DNA of 64,000 nt. Source: Paenibacillus_AA sp045062745. GTDB taxonomy: Bacteria; Bacillota; Bacilli; Paenibacillales; NBRC-103111. Positions 1-8,058 of the stretch are shown in pieces. The stretch is taken from NCBI RefSeq assembly GCF_045062745.1, contig NZ_JBJGED010000006.1, forward strand, positions 124,001-188,000, written 5' to 3'. The stretch's first letter is position 1, and each line of letters starts with the position of its first letter. A program made the translations under genes and the position numbers. The notes under the pieces are model-generated. The model did no database searches. It had not been told where the DNA came from and was given only the letters and a program-made list of their open reading frames with translations.

Positions 1-397
1 GCTCCAACGACGAGACGGCGACGATGAAGTCGTACTCACGCTCCGCGATGCCGAAGGTTCCGATATCGGAAAGGCGAGGTTCAATGCAAGCGCTCACCCC
101 GAGCGGCTCACTGTAGGCTTGCAATTTGTCGAGCGCCGCCTGGAGCAGATCTACGCAGACGACGCGGCCGCCCCGAGCCTGCACCGCTTGCGCGATCGGA
201 ATGCTGTTCCGCCCCACGCCGCAGCCCAGGTCGAGCACCTGCAGTCCCTCCGCTCCCTCGAACCGTGCCAACGTGTCCATGACCGTCTTCACTGGACGAT
301 GCAGCCAGGAGCCCGATTCGAATAGCTTGTACTGGTCGTAGCATTGCTCATGATACAGACGTTCAGCTTGACGGATCTGTGCAATTCTGGGTTCCAT
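1..397 (-). CDS. SAM-dependent methyltransferase, C-terminus outside window
   Basis: Only the first 132 codons lie in the window; the gene runs off the left edge. It starts at an ATG (397) behind a strong GGGAGGGG ribosome binding site. Residues 54-62 read VLDLGCGVG, the glycine-rich motif I of class I methyltransferases, and VCVDLL near residue 80 is the acidic end of strand 2 that binds the SAM ribose. The family methylates small molecules, RNA or protein, and nothing here identifies the substrate. There is no signal peptide, so it should be cytosolic. It is divergent from the sigma-factor gene to its right. Confidence 0.8.
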   Translation of the reverse strand, partial: MEPRIAQIRQAERLYHEQCYDQYKLFESGSWLHRPVKTVMDTLARFEGAEGLQVLDLGCGVGRNSIPIAQAVQARGGRVVCVDLLQAALDKLQAYSEPLGVSACIEPRLSDIGTFGIAEREYDFIVAVSSLE

Positions 398-560
398 TCG
401 TGACAGCCCCTCCCTATCGGCAGTAGGAATAATGCTTGCATTTCATCAGTATATCCTATCAAACTTAGGAGAAGGGAAGCGGTTCCTAAAAAAATTCGAT
501 TGCTCCTGATAGATTCGCATAGATTCCGGCATCGATAGGGTAGAGGGAGGATGTGGCGAC

Positions 561-1346
561 ATGATCAGCATGCAGAGTGAACGGACGGCGGAACTGGAGG
601 TGCTGCGGGCCCTGCAGACGGGTTCGGCCGAGACGGATGACCGCGAACTCGTCGAGCGAGCACGCGGCGGCGACCAGGAAGCCTTCAGCGAGCTCGTCCG
701 GAAGCACCGCGCGCAGGCGTTCGGGTGGGCGAACCACATTACGCGCGATGAACATATGGCCGAGGACGTCGTGCAGGACGCGCTCATTCGGGCGTTTCTC
801 CATCTCGGCACGTTGGTCGACACCGGCCGTTTCTTGCCGTGGCTGCAGCGGATCATCCGCAACCAGGCGTATATGAAGCTCCGCCGAGGGGGCCCCTTCG
901 GGAAGGAGCGTCCGTTCTCCGGCTTCCGTTCCGCTAGCGCGGATGCCGAGGAAGGATCCAGGGGAGACGTCCCCGCCATGGATTGGAGCAACATCGATCA
1001 CATCCTGTTTCGGCTGTCGCGGTCGGCCCAGGCCGCTGCGGAGAACAGCCACGACCCGGCGAGCAGCCTGCTTCGGCGCGAGCTGATGGACGGACTGCGC
1101 GCGCTTCTGCATTGCCTGGGCAAGCGGGAACGACAAATCTTCGAGGCCCACTTCTTCGGGGAGCTGTCTCCGGCCGAGATCGCGGCTATCTTCGAGACGT
1201 CGACGGCCAATGTGTACAACGTGCTGTCCCGCTCCCGCAGCAAGGTGCAGCGAGAGCGCATCCGCGTCTCGATCCGCCTCTACGTGCAGCGTCGCGCGGA
1301 TCTGGGCTTGCGTCGGGTCCACATTTTGCCGCCGCCGCAGTTGTAA
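561..1346 (+). CDS. ECF-type RNA polymerase sigma factor
   Basis: The protein has 261 residues. Residues about 40-110 form sigma region 2 (EDVVQDALIRAF and PWLQRIIRNQAY are typical). Residues about 175-232 form region 4, with a helix-turn-helix around LSPAEIAAIFETSTANVYN. Region 3 is absent, as in ECF factors. The linker between the regions (about 110-172) is longer than usual and the C-terminal tail is Arg-rich. The start at 561 has GGGAGG upstream. No anti-sigma gene with a membrane segment follows; instead two soluble-looking genes (1389 and 2417) continue on the same strand with short gaps. How its activity is held in check is therefore unclear. Confidence 0.88.
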   Translation: MISMQSERTAELEVLRALQTGSAETDDRELVERARGGDQEAFSELVRKHRAQAFGWANHITRDEHMAEDVVQDALIRAFLHLGTLVDTGRFLPWLQRIIRNQAYMKLRRGGPFGKERPFSGFRSASADAEEGSRGDVPAMDWSNIDHILFRLSRSAQAAAENSHDPASSLLRRELMDGLRALLHCLGKRERQIFEAHFFGELSPAEIAAIFETSTANVYNVLSRSRSKVQRERIRVSIRLYVQRRADLGLRRVHILPPPQL

Positions 1347-1388
1347 CGCCGTTTCCATCCCTCCCTACCATATCTTTAGGAGGCTCCC

Positions 1389-2390
1389 ATGAGCGAGACG
1401 ACCAGCAAAAATTGGACCAAGACGTGGACCACCGCCGCCCAAGCGATCCATGGCGCGATCGCCTACACCGATAAAAATCATTATTCCTTAGTGGACGTTA
1501 TGGGGATTACCGGGCATGCCTTCCGCATCAACATCGACCCGGATCATATTGACGTCGCGGGCCCAACCATGTTCCCGGGCGGGTACTTGTTCCGCAGAAA
1601 TCTTTGCAATCTCGGGTTCATCAGCAACTTGTCGGATGCGGAGAAGCCGTTCACGCCGGACAAAGTGGAGAAGGTGTTGGCCCTTATCCAGCAAGCGGTG
1701 GATCGGGGCACCCCGGCCATTACATTCGATCTGTTCATGCCGGAGTTCGGGCTGATCTACGGCTACGATGACGAGAAGCAGCTGTTCCACGCGAAGGATG
1801 TGTCCAAGGAAGGCACGATCTCGTACACCGATTTCGTGGAGAAGCGCGGAATGCTGTGGGTGACGACAATCAGCGAGAGCCTGCCCCACTCCAAGTACGA
1901 AACGCTCCGCATGGCGCTGGACATGATCGTCGACCATGCCCGGGGGCGCGAGTGGCAGCATGTGTTCGAAGGCAAGTACATGATCGGCCTGAAGGGCTAT
2001 GACGCCTGGATCGCCTGCATGGAGCGCCGGGGAGCCGACCCGTTCGGCAACGCCTACAACACGGCCGTCGTCAGCGACGCCCGCGAGTTCGCGGCTCAGT
2101 TCCTGCGCGAGCTGGTCGTCCGCTGGAACGGAACGAATGTCGTCGAACGCACGGTGCGCAAGTTCGCGGCCGAAGCGGCCGCCCATTATGAGCGGACCGC
2201 GGCGGCGCTCGTGGAGCTGCGGGAGCTGTTCCCGTTCCCGCAGGGCGGACAGCCGGAGGATCCGGATACAGCCGCACGCGCGGTCGACCTGCTGAAGACG
2301 GCTCGAGACGCCGAGATCCTCGGGGTCGACGTGCTGGAGCGTTTGCTCGGCTTCATGAAGGCGTATTGGTCCGAGCAGTGGATTCACTAA
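1389..2390 (+). CDS. Uncharacterised protein, possibly BtrH/C39-like fold
   Basis: This 333-residue soluble protein has no signal peptide or membrane segment and sits behind AGGAGG, 42 bases after the sigma gene. I do not recognise it with certainty. The N-terminal segment (about 20-60), with MGITGHAFRINI followed by a Gly/Pro-rich stretch, recalls proteins annotated as having a BtrH N-terminal domain, a cysteine-peptidase-like fold that includes an acyltransferase of butirosin synthesis. The C-terminal 100 residues look helical (FAAEAAAHYERTAAALVELREL). The position suggests it is co-transcribed with, and perhaps senses for or is controlled by, the ECF factor. The function is unknown. Confidence 0.7.
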   Translation: MSETTSKNWTKTWTTAAQAIHGAIAYTDKNHYSLVDVMGITGHAFRINIDPDHIDVAGPTMFPGGYLFRRNLCNLGFISNLSDAEKPFTPDKVEKVLALIQQAVDRGTPAITFDLFMPEFGLIYGYDDEKQLFHAKDVSKEGTISYTDFVEKRGMLWVTTISESLPHSKYETLRMALDMIVDHARGREWQHVFEGKYMIGLKGYDAWIACMERRGADPFGNAYNTAVVSDAREFAAQFLRELVVRWNGTNVVERTVRKFAAEAAAHYERTAAALVELRELFPFPQGGQPEDPDTAARAVDLLKTARDAEILGVDVLERLLGFMKAYWSEQWIH

Positions 2391-2416
2391 CTGTTTATTG
2401 ATGGAGGATGTTTGCC

Positions 2417-2872
2417 ATGCCGTTAACGGACAAAAAGGTGATCGATGCGAAGAAAGGGTTCGAGCTGCAGGATTTGCGGAATGAAAAGCTCCATATGACT
2501 TCGTTGACCGGGGCGGAATTTCATGCAATTGACCTGCGATCCACTTCGTTTGCCCACGCCAACTTTGTGAACTCCCGATGGGAGCATATTTATTTCTCTA
2601 ATGTGCATGTCAACTACATTCAGATGGGAGGAACGATATTCGAGAACATCATCCGCCCCCCGGCCGTGCAGAGCGAGCTCACGGAGGAGCCCGGCACCGA
2701 CGGATGGGTGAATGTCGAGCCGGTTATGTTTAAGAACAGTGATCTAAGTACGGCTCGTTTTGAAGGCTGCAATCTCTCGAATGTCGAACTGACCGGCTGT
2801 AATATTGAGGGCCTGCAGATTGACGGAATTCTCCTCGAAGAGCTGCTAGCGCAGTATAAATCCGGTTCATAA
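2417..2872 (+). CDS. Pentapeptide-repeat-like protein
   Basis: The protein has 151 residues. The ATG at 2417 is chosen because GGAGG (2403-2407) directly abuts the upstream in-frame ATG at 2408 but lies 9 bases from this one. The sequence shows degenerate A(D/N)LXX-type repeats, for example TSLTGAEFHAIDLRSTSFAHANF early and FKNSDLSTARFEGCNLSNVE late, which would fold as a right-handed quadrilateral helix. A non-repeat insert of about 40 residues (90-130) separates the two stretches. It is the last gene of the sigma-factor cassette. Pentapeptide proteins often act as protein-binding or DNA-mimic modules; a role with the sigma factor is inference only. Confidence 0.72.
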   Translation: MPLTDKKVIDAKKGFELQDLRNEKLHMTSLTGAEFHAIDLRSTSFAHANFVNSRWEHIYFSNVHVNYIQMGGTIFENIIRPPAVQSELTEEPGTDGWVNVEPVMFKNSDLSTARFEGCNLSNVELTGCNIEGLQIDGILLEELLAQYKSGS

Positions 2873-2893
2873 CCGAGTTAGGCCTCGACCGCC

Positions 2894-2933
2894 GGAAAAA
2901 TCCCTGTATGCATCACGCATCAGGGATTTTTCC
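2894..2933. terminator. Bidirectional terminator between convergent genes
   Basis: A perfect 13-bp inverted repeat (GGAAAAATCCCTG and its complement) with a 14-base loop follows the pentapeptide gene. The A and T runs inside the arms give a U tract on either strand. Its right arm contains the stop codon of the convergent MetQ-like gene. Confidence 0.85.
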
Positions 2934-3807
2934 TCTTGTCCACCCCGCCGCGCTCATCCAAAAACTGCACCGCGTCGTCATAATGCAGCTTGTACAAAGC
3001 TTTCACCGCCTCGCTCGCGAACGCCCGCTGCAGCGCCCGAATCTTCGGCGAGCCGGCCAAGTCTCGGCGTACAGCCACGATGCTCTTATACGGCAGCTCC
3101 GCGTCGGCTTCCAGCGCCAGCGCGTCGCGCTGCAGCTCGTAACCGAGCTGCACCGCCGAGCCGGCGAACAGGAAGCCAGCGTCGGACTGCTCGAGTGTTT
3201 GCGGCAGCGACGGCTGCGTCACTTCCTTGAACTTGAACCCGCGCGGGTTCGAGACGATGTCCTTCAGGCCAAGCTGCGATACTTCCACGCCCGGCTTCAG
3301 CTGGAGCAGCCCCGCCTTCTGCAGCAGCAAGAGCGCCCGGCCATTGTTCGTGGCATCGACCGGAATGGAGACGGTCGCTCCATCCGGCAGCTGTGCGAGC
3401 GACGGGTAGGCCCTGGAGTACAGCCCCCCGGGCAGCGACACCACATAGAAGCCACGCACGAGCTGCTTCAGGTTATGATCGGAGACGAACTGGTTGAAGT
3501 ACGCCTCGTGCTGAAAAAAGTTCGCGTCCGCCTTGCCCTCGTCCACCAGCTTATTCGGCTCGAGAATATCCTCCGCGAAGTACGCGGCGAGCGCATAGCC
3601 CTCCTCCTCCAGCTCCTCCCTCAACAAGGCGGCCAGCTGCGACTGGAACGCGCCGCTCATCAGGACGAGCTTGATCGTCTCCGTCTCCGGCGGAGCCGCG
3701 GCCGACACCGTCTGACTGATCGGCGCCGAGCGTTCGCCTTGGCCGGCGCAGCCGGTCGTGAGCACCATCAGCAGAATGGCCATGCCCAGGTATGCTACCC
3801 TCATCAT
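2920..3807 (-). CDS. metQ: MetQ/NlpA-family substrate-binding lipoprotein
   Basis: The protein has 295 residues. The N-terminus is a lipoprotein signal ending LTTGC, so it is anchored on the outer face of the membrane. The mature part matches the NlpA/MetQ family: FAEDILEPNKLVDEGKADANFFQHEAYF is the characteristic ligand-cleft region, and IPVDATNNGRALLLLQKAGL follows. The family binds methionine for the MetNI importer, but no MetN ATPase or MetI permease gene is adjacent, so it is an orphan binding protein and the ligand could differ. RBS AAAGGGAGAGAG. The only plausible promoter lies upstream of a terminator hairpin in the leader. Confidence 0.85.
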   Translation of the reverse strand: MMRVAYLGMAILLMVLTTGCAGQGERSAPISQTVSAAAPPETETIKLVLMSGAFQSQLAALLREELEEEGYALAAYFAEDILEPNKLVDEGKADANFFQHEAYFNQFVSDHNLKQLVRGFYVVSLPGGLYSRAYPSLAQLPDGATVSIPVDATNNGRALLLLQKAGLLQLKPGVEVSQLGLKDIVSNPRGFKFKEVTQPSLPQTLEQSDAGFLFAGSAVQLGYELQRDALALEADAELPYKSIVAVRRDLAGSPKIRALQRAFASEAVKALYKLHYDDAVQFLDERGGVDKRKNP

Positions 3808-3830
3808 TCTCTCTCTCTCCCTTTAACAGC

Positions 3831-3864
3831 AAAAAAGACACACCCGCAGCAGGGGATGTGTCTT
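3831..3864 (-). terminator. Intrinsic terminator (attenuator) in the metQ leader
   Basis: Read on the minus strand, AAGACACA and TGTGTCTT form an 8-bp stem extended by CCC/GGG, followed by six T. It lies between the promoter at 3915-3943 and the metQ ribosome binding site. It could also end transcripts of the upstream solute-binding gene, but only 24 bases separate it from the metQ start, too few for another promoter. Confidence 0.75.
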
Positions 3865-3914
3865 CGGTCGTCCGATCAACATATCATAGTGATTCTATAG
3901 GAATTATGAGTTTT

Positions 3915-3943
3915 ATACTATCAGCTCCTCTTTTCTCCGTCAA
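3915..3943 (-). promoter_or_regulatory. Sigma-A promoter for metQ
   Basis: On the minus strand TTGACG and TAGTAT are separated by exactly 17 bases, close to the vegetative consensus. The predicted transcript starts near 3908 and has a leader of about 100 bases that contains the terminator at 3831-3864. Confidence 0.65.
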
Positions 3944-3944
3944 T

Positions 3945-5255
3945 TTATTTTTTCGCCGATCTTGCCGTCTCGATTTCTTTATCCGTTGCCTCTGCCGCTT
4001 CCCGCAATGCGGTGTTGATGTCCTGCCCATCCTTGGCGATTTTCGTGAGCGCCGCATTCAATTTGCTGGCCGCAATGGATTGGTACTCGGTAATATTGGA
4101 CATTTTCGCGAATTGTTTCGGGAACAAGACCGACATATTCCGGCCCTTGTACAAGGGCAATTCCTGTCCGTACTTCTCGAACATAGTCCGATCCTTCAGC
4201 GCAGTAGCCAACCCTCTGGCATTCATGGAAGCCTGAAAATCCTCGGAAGCGATATATTTCATTACCTCGAACGCCTCTTCGCGGTGCTGGCTCGTCGAGC
4301 TCATGAACCAATAGTTCGGGAATACCTGCGGACCTATATTAGGATAGTCAGGGAACTCCGGAATTCGGACAACGCCCCAGTTCGATACGGCCGCGCCCGG
4401 CGTGAATCCACAGCAGCCGGTATAATTCGTAGCCATTGCGACAATCCCTTTGGTGTTGAAATTGGCGGGAGTGGCCTGAGCCACATCGACACCCGGAATG
4501 GTCATGAATTTGGTGAGGGTTTGCACCACCCGCTTCCAGGCATCCGTATCGAAGCTTGCTTTGAACGTTTTGGGATCCACAAGATCGAGTGACAGCTGAT
4601 TCGCTTGTATGTAATTCAAATTATCGTTGGCAAAGCCGTAATACTGCACTCCGCCGTCCTTTCGGGTTAATTTGACGGCGAGATCGTACACCTCATCCCA
4701 AGTTATCCCCTCTCTAGGATAAGGGACCGCGAATTTGTCGAACAGATCCTTGTTATAGTATAAGCCGGACGTGCCGATGAAGGCGGGAAGGCCATAGATG
4801 CCGCCTCCGGCCATTTGTCTTTGCAAATCGATGACCGTGGGTTCGAATCGTTCCAGGTTGTATCCGTCTTTTTTGATTAGATCGCTGATATCGTTTTGCA
4901 GGTCCAGTACACGAATACTGGAATAAAAATTGGAATACGCCCCGAATACGATATCGAGCGGTTCTCGGGTCGCGACATAGTCCTTCAAGCTGGATACGGA
5001 CGGGAAGTGCACTTTAAATGTGATATGCGGGAATTTTTCCTTCAGGTATTTGCCGTATGTGGTTTCGAACCATTCGTCGTTTTGCCCGCTTGAACTGTAC
5101 AGATGCAGCTCAATCGGCTTCACTTCTTTCTTCGCCACCGCCGGTGGCGGAGTCGGGCTTCCCGTTGCCTCCCCCGGTTGGGAGGAACAGCCTGCTGCGA
5201 TCACAATCACGGTTGTGAGCAGCAAGATCCACGCTACAGCTTTTCTGACCCTCAT
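3945..5255 (-). CDS. Extracellular solute-binding lipoprotein (family 1)
   Basis: The protein has 436 residues. ATG 5255 is preferred over GTG 5264 because AGGTGG lies 5 bases before the ATG. The signal ends IAAGC, giving a lipoprotein, followed by a Pro/Thr-rich linker. YGLPAFIGTSGLYYNKDLF, GITWDEVYDLA and a late YWFMSSTSQHREEAFEVMKYIAS are typical of carbohydrate-binding proteins of ABC importers. No permease or ATPase gene is adjacent, so it must share a transporter encoded elsewhere or act as a sensor. It is divergent from the AraC gene at 5754, and its promoter has an AraC-style direct repeat beside the -35. Confidence 0.88.
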   Translation of the reverse strand: MRVRKAVAWILLLTTVIVIAAGCSSQPGEATGSPTPPPAVAKKEVKPIELHLYSSSGQNDEWFETTYGKYLKEKFPHITFKVHFPSVSSLKDYVATREPLDIVFGAYSNFYSSIRVLDLQNDISDLIKKDGYNLERFEPTVIDLQRQMAGGGIYGLPAFIGTSGLYYNKDLFDKFAVPYPREGITWDEVYDLAVKLTRKDGGVQYYGFANDNLNYIQANQLSLDLVDPKTFKASFDTDAWKRVVQTLTKFMTIPGVDVAQATPANFNTKGIVAMATNYTGCCGFTPGAAVSNWGVVRIPEFPDYPNIGPQVFPNYWFMSSTSQHREEAFEVMKYIASEDFQASMNARGLATALKDRTMFEKYGQELPLYKGRNMSVLFPKQFAKMSNITEYQSIAASKLNAALTKIAKDGQDINTALREAAEATDKEIETARSAKK

Positions 5256-5307
5256 TAATTCCACCTACTTTCATTTATTATGCGTCCCCAATAATGGAAC
5301 CGCTTGC

Positions 5308-5374
5308 ATAATAAATTAAGGATAGGTTGAATACAACTTAAACAACTGTCATAATTTCATACTACAACTGCCAT
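5308..5374 (-). promoter_or_regulatory. Promoter with AraC-type direct repeat for solute-binding gene
   Basis: On the minus strand the -35 is TTGTAT (5331-5336) and the -10 is TATTAT (5308-5313), 17 bases apart. Immediately upstream of the -35, CAACTGTCAT (5343) and CAACTGCCAT (5365) form a direct repeat 22 bp apart on the plus strand. This is the usual geometry for an AraC-family activator binding two turns of one face of the DNA. The divergent AraC gene at 5754 is the obvious candidate. Confidence 0.55.
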
Positions 5375-5461
5375 TTTTTGATAATAACCTCAGAATTTTT
5401 GAGTGAAGCTCACGTGAACATTAGAATTTATCAGATTGTGGAGCAACGTACTAGCTCGTTG

Positions 5462-5660
5462 TTAAGCTAAGTTTACAAATAAGCAGGGGATCTTGACTAA
5501 TTTCGCGCCATGTTAGCGATTTCCGCCAAATTGTAAGGCAAACCTACGTTATTAGTAAAGTCGACTTTACGAATAACATAAGTTTGGTTAACTATGCAAC
5601 TCCCTTCGGTTCAAACAAGTCAAACTTGTTAGGGGACTAAGCTTATTAGTGAGTTTTGCC
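5462..5660. repeat. Imperfect palindromic intergenic element
   Basis: This gap between divergent genes has no coding sequence. Outer arms at about 5462-5484 and 5641-5660 are imperfectly complementary. The centre holds a 30-base palindrome (5548-5577, GTTATT...AATAAC around GTAAAGTCGACTTTAC) flanked by CAAAC/GTTTG. The arm containing TTTACAAATAAGCAGGGG resembles the reverse complement of the right arm of the element at 41429-41560, so both probably belong to one repeat family. Confidence 0.5.
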
Positions 5661-5753
5661 ACCTAAAGCAAACGCACTCCCTCGGAAAGGCCTCGACCAA
5701 AAGCTGTTCGTAATTTGGGATTGTCAACCGTAACGCGAGGAGGCAGGATCAAA

Positions 5754-6641
5754 TTGAACCGTATCACGTACCCGGAGTACCAAGACCATATTCGGGGGCT
5801 GAAGACGACTTCCGGAAGTCGCAAGCGGTTTTATGCGGACATCCGGACTATGTCTTATTCCAAATTGCATCACCACGATTACGCCGAATTATCGTTTTTT
5901 GTGGAAGGGGGAGGATCGGAGTTTATTAACGGCATCGGACATCGCCTCCGCCCGGGCACAATTTCGTTCGTTCTCCCTCATCAGATTCATATCATGCACA
6001 ACGATCCCCTTCATCCGGTCCGCAAGTATCGCTGCATGTTCGATATGGCTCTCCTGCACCTCACCATGTGGAATCCGGAAATGTCCCGCTTGTTGTTCAG
6101 CATAGGTAAAACACTGCCTTCCTTTCTCGACCTGCATGGCTACCAAGAGGAACGGATGAAAGTTACTTTCGAACATTTGCTTCATGAATACAGCATGCCG
6201 GACTCCCCCGTACGAGAAGAGATGATCAGCCTGAAATTGCGCGAAACGGTTCTCTGGTACATTCGCGCCTCTGCCGAAGCCTCCTCGGTTCCCACACAAT
6301 CAGAACGGGAAGTGAAGTCGAAATTTTGGGAAATGGTTCAGTACGTACATACTCATTGTTCGGACCCGCTCTCTCTCGAGGAGCTCTCTCGCCAATTCGA
6401 GTATAGCGTTCAGCATATCAGCCGGTCTTTCAAGGAACATACAGGAAAGGGCTTCCTCGAATACCTGCATGAACTGCGGATTGCGAGCGCTTCCGCCATG
6501 CTCATCCATACCAACATGTCCATCACGGACGTCGCCGTGGCGGCCGGCTTTGATTCCTTCCGCACATTCGCCCGGGTATTCCGGCACGTCAAAGGACAGA
6601 CGGCCCGGGAGTTTCGCAACTCCGCGGGCCGTCTGGAATAA
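5754..6641 (+). CDS. AraC-family transcriptional regulator
   Basis: The protein has about 295 residues. The start is a TTG at 5754, 10 bases after AGGAGG; the reading frame extends further upstream but without a binding site. The N-terminal half is a cupin-like sensor (HHHDYAELSFFVEG, RPGTISFVLPHQIHIM). The C-terminal 100 residues carry two helix-turn-helices: SLEELSRQFEYSVQHISRSF and ITDVAVAAGFDSFRTFARVF. These proteins sense sugars or similar ligands and activate transport genes. The likely target is the divergent solute-binding gene. Its stop is one base from the stop of the convergent MFS gene. Confidence 0.9.
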   Translation: MNRITYPEYQDHIRGLKTTSGSRKRFYADIRTMSYSKLHHHDYAELSFFVEGGGSEFINGIGHRLRPGTISFVLPHQIHIMHNDPLHPVRKYRCMFDMALLHLTMWNPEMSRLLFSIGKTLPSFLDLHGYQEERMKVTFEHLLHEYSMPDSPVREEMISLKLRETVLWYIRASAEASSVPTQSEREVKSKFWEMVQYVHTHCSDPLSLEELSRQFEYSVQHISRSFKEHTGKGFLEYLHELRIASASAMLIHTNMSITDVAVAAGFDSFRTFARVFRHVKGQTAREFRNSAGRLE

Positions 6642-6642
6642 A

Positions 6643-7926
6643 TTACTTTTTCTCGCCGAAGATTCGAAACGACAGCGTCAGCGACGCGAGCAGCATCACC
6701 AAGCCCGTGCTCACGAAAAAGCCGTACGCCTGGAACCACTTCGGCCAAGCTTTCATGACCTGGAACAACTGCCCGCCGAGGAACGGCCCGAGGAATCCGA
6801 ACAGCCCCGTCATCGACGCATACACCGCATAGTACATCGGCCGGTCCTTCTCCGGCGTATCGCTCATGACGAAGTTGAACACGAGCAGCCCGAACCCGGC
6901 CATACTGATGCCGAGGAACGTGTAGACAACGAGCAGCATAGCGTTCACAGGCAGCGCGACCTGAAGTCCCCACAGTATGACGGAGACGGCATTGAGCGGG
7001 AACACCCACAACAGCAATTGGCGGTTGCTCCACTTCGTATTCAGCTTGCCCCAGACCGCGTAGGCTGCGATGGACACGATGGCGAGCAGCGTATTCGAGA
7101 TGCCGACCCACTCGTAGTTGATTTTCATGATATCCAGCATGACATAGCTGAAGAGCGAGATGGTGCTGCCCTGCGCCATGATCCAGAACGACACGAACAG
7201 GATGGATCGGATAAAGCCCCGGTCTCGGAACGGCCTCACCAGCACTTGCAAGGATAGTCCGCTGCCTGTCGGCTTATAGGGAATGTTCGGGTAGCGGAAC
7301 AGGTAGAACATGTTAATTACGGCTGCAACGGTTCCCAAAATAAACAACCAGGCGAAGCCCCTCGCTTGCGACACCCGGTCGAGCCCGGACCCTGCCGCCA
7401 GCAGCGTCACCGAAGCGGCTACCCCCGTGAGCGTGAAGCGCATGCCGAAATAACGGGCCCGACGGTCGGGCGGCACCATATCGGCGAACAGGGTCGTGAA
7501 CGGAGCCGAAGAGATCGATCCGCAGAGGCAGAGCACCACGAACAAGACGGTGAACGCCGTTACCTGCCAATCGCTCGGCACGAGGAACGGGATTAGCCCG
7601 CAGGCGCACAGCAGGCCCCGATGGAACAGCAGCGCGACCATGGCGATGCGATACCGGTTCGTGAACTTCTCCATTAGAAAAGCTGAGATCATAACGATCG
7701 CCGCATTCATCAGAAGCGGCAGCGCGGTGATGAACCCGACCTGGCCCGCGCTCGCGCCCAGGTACAGCAAATAGCCCGTCAGGTAAGGACCGACGAGCAA
7801 ATTCGCGAAAATCGTTGTGCTGACCGCCTCATAATGTCCGTTGCGCAATGCCCGCTCGGTCTCGCTCTTCCCCGAACGCGGCATGTGCGGCAACTGCTCT
7901 TGGGGTCTGTCGGGCGACAGTTCCAT
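6643..7926 (-). CDS. MFS transporter
   Basis: This 427-residue protein has about 12 hydrophobic segments and a soluble N-terminal stretch of 35 residues. The loop MVPPDRRARYFGMRF between helices 4 and 5 and the DTPEKDRPMYYAVYAS loop in the second half are the conserved charged loops of the major facilitator superfamily. The closest feel is to the sugar or drug efflux branch seen in Firmicutes; the substrate cannot be told. Its C-terminus is convergent with the AraC gene. The GH20 gene lies upstream on the same strand about 130 bases away, so the two may be co-transcribed. Confidence 0.85.
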   Translation of the reverse strand: MELSPDRPQEQLPHMPRSGKSETERALRNGHYEAVSTTIFANLLVGPYLTGYLLYLGASAGQVGFITALPLLMNAAIVMISAFLMEKFTNRYRIAMVALLFHRGLLCACGLIPFLVPSDWQVTAFTVLFVVLCLCGSISSAPFTTLFADMVPPDRRARYFGMRFTLTGVAASVTLLAAGSGLDRVSQARGFAWLFILGTVAAVINMFYLFRYPNIPYKPTGSGLSLQVLVRPFRDRGFIRSILFVSFWIMAQGSTISLFSYVMLDIMKINYEWVGISNTLLAIVSIAAYAVWGKLNTKWSNRQLLLWVFPLNAVSVILWGLQVALPVNAMLLVVYTFLGISMAGFGLLVFNFVMSDTPEKDRPMYYAVYASMTGLFGFLGPFLGGQLFQVMKAWPKWFQAYGFFVSTGLVMLLASLTLSFRIFGEKK

Positions 7927-8058
7927 CTGTAGGACCTACCATTTCGGCTCATATTCGCATGCGGGGCGCAGCCATCAACTGCGTGGCCACCCTACTCATG
8001 CAGGGCTACTAGTAATATACGCGCTCGAGCTGTCTTTACCTGCTGCCCCGGCAAAATC

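Noticed and set aside
3807..3943. SAM (S-box) riboswitch upstream of the metQ-like gene
   Set aside because: The leader before the terminator is about 45 bases and none of the conserved S-box elements can be read.
5256..5264. GTG 5264 as start of the solute-binding lipoprotein
   Set aside because: AGGTGG is spaced correctly for the ATG at 5255 and overlaps the GTG itself.
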